Assembly: GCF_000204055.1 (NCBI RefSeq)
Contig: NW_006768779.1
Span: 62,001-126,000, forward strand
DNA length: 64,000 bases
Origin: Melampsora larici-populina 98AG31
Lineage: Eukaryota > Basidiomycota > Pucciniomycetes > Pucciniales > Melampsoraceae
Reading direction: 5' to 3'
Shown here: positions 63,448 to 64,000 of the stretch, one piece after another
Numbering within the stretch: the stretch's first letter is position 1
Layout of the letters: each line of letters opens with the position of its first letter
Position numbers and translations under genes: made by a program
Notes under the pieces: model-generated
The model's database searches: none
What the model saw: only the letters and a program-made list of their open reading frames with translations
Told to the model about the DNA's origin: nothing

Positions 63448-64000
63448 TCAAAGCAAGTTGAGTCAATCGGTGACTCGAATAGAGAGCGTGCCGGTAGAAA
63501 TATCTCTGATATTCCTTAAAAGATGTTCCACACCGATTGAAGGGACATGCAGTAGGAACTCGCGTATGACTGACGCCCCAGCTAGCTCTGCCAGTCTCTA
63601 TCAGAGACCGTAAATATGGTGCAGGGGTCATTAGATGAGGTTGGGAGCGTTCATGAGTTGGAATAAGTTTGGTTCTGGCAAATCGGGAACTGGTAAAACT
63701 GGGTCAAAAGGCGGATTGGGAAATAAAGAAAACAGTTTGTCGGCCCATAATCCATCACCTGTTTGCCGCAGAGAAAAGTCGGTGTGAAAAAACATGACGA
63801 GCTTGTTAGTTCCTGTTGTCTTGTATGTCCTTTGGAAAAGTAGCTGAGAACAAAGACTCTGTAAGGATATCATTACTAACCGACAATTAAAACCACTCGA
63901 CTGGCAAGAGGCAGCACATCATCTTGGGAAGCGGCAGGTTCTCCTTCGATCGGGTCCAATATACATTGGCAACGTTGAGGGATGTCACAAGGTCTTGGCC
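63448..64000 (-). other. partial unidentified gene, runs off the window
   Basis: Minus-strand frames with coding-like composition: CDIPQRCQCILDPIEGEPAA (about 63960), an intron-like GTTAGT...CTCAG (63878-63842), KTTGTNKLVMFFHTDFSLRQ (about 63820) ending NAPNLI at 63631, and in another frame TACPFNRCGTSFKEYQRYFY (63550-63490), which has a C2H2-like look. Frames do not join cleanly. No family recognised. Confidence 0.3.

Overview
The window looks like a repeat-rich, probably subtelomeric or heterochromatic block from a basidiomycete, most likely a rust fungus (Pucciniales). This is an inference. It rests on short GT-AG introns (about 45-100 nt) with CTAAC-like branch sites, a KDZ transposase with its CxC1-type cysteine cluster, a DUF3505/OrsC-type zinc-finger gene, a DIRS-like tyrosine-recombinase element, an interstitial CCCTAA run, and A+T-rich spacers. 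No species marker, rRNA or tRNA gene was found.

Layout. 1-1.85 kb: ATGCAC microsatellite, three telomere-type units and a TIR-bounded element. 1.85-8.84 kb: nearly intact Ty3-type retrotransposon (LTR/LTR, 5-bp target duplication). 8.8-17.6 kb: spacer, a gene with a USP/UCH-like (deubiquitinase-fold) core and an RGG/RS tail, a T-rich stretch, and a broken coiled-coil/AT-hook gene. 17.6-30.3 kb: a decayed DIRS-like element (minus strand) split by a 10.6-kb LTR element with 1,859-bp LTRs. That LTR element encodes Gag-protease on one strand and a Cys-rich (Zn2Cys6-like) spliced gene on the other, and has no recognisable reverse transcriptase or integrase. 30.6-34.4 kb: a multi-exon gene of unknown function cut by a solo LTR of the same family. 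34.8-38.8 kb: gene fragments and a truncated copia element. 38.8-42.8 kb: a full-length hAT transposon. 42.8-45.7 kb: an OrsC/DUF3505-type gene. 45.8-47.2 kb: seven copies of a 25-26-nt interrupted palindrome. 47.3-50.3 kb: a broken unknown gene and an intact three-exon gene with a FAR1/WRKY-GCM1-like zinc finger. 50.75-60.1 kb: a KDZ transposase gene split by a second Ty3 element. 60.1-64 kb: spacer with small repeats, an Rpn8/PSMD7 gene fragment and an unidentified partial gene.

The recurring theme is nested insertion. For three insertions (DIRS recombinase, unknown gene, KDZ transposase) the host reading frame on the two flanks rejoins exactly when the insert and one copy of its target duplication are removed mentally. 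Two of the three, both from the long-LTR family, sit on the palindromic tetramer ACGT. Many otherwise open frames carry single in-frame stops, mostly TGA, as expected from C-to-T decay of CGA codons. The most unusual items are the Gag-protease LTR family with its antisense gene, the ACGT target preference, and the GTCGCA/TGCGAC array.
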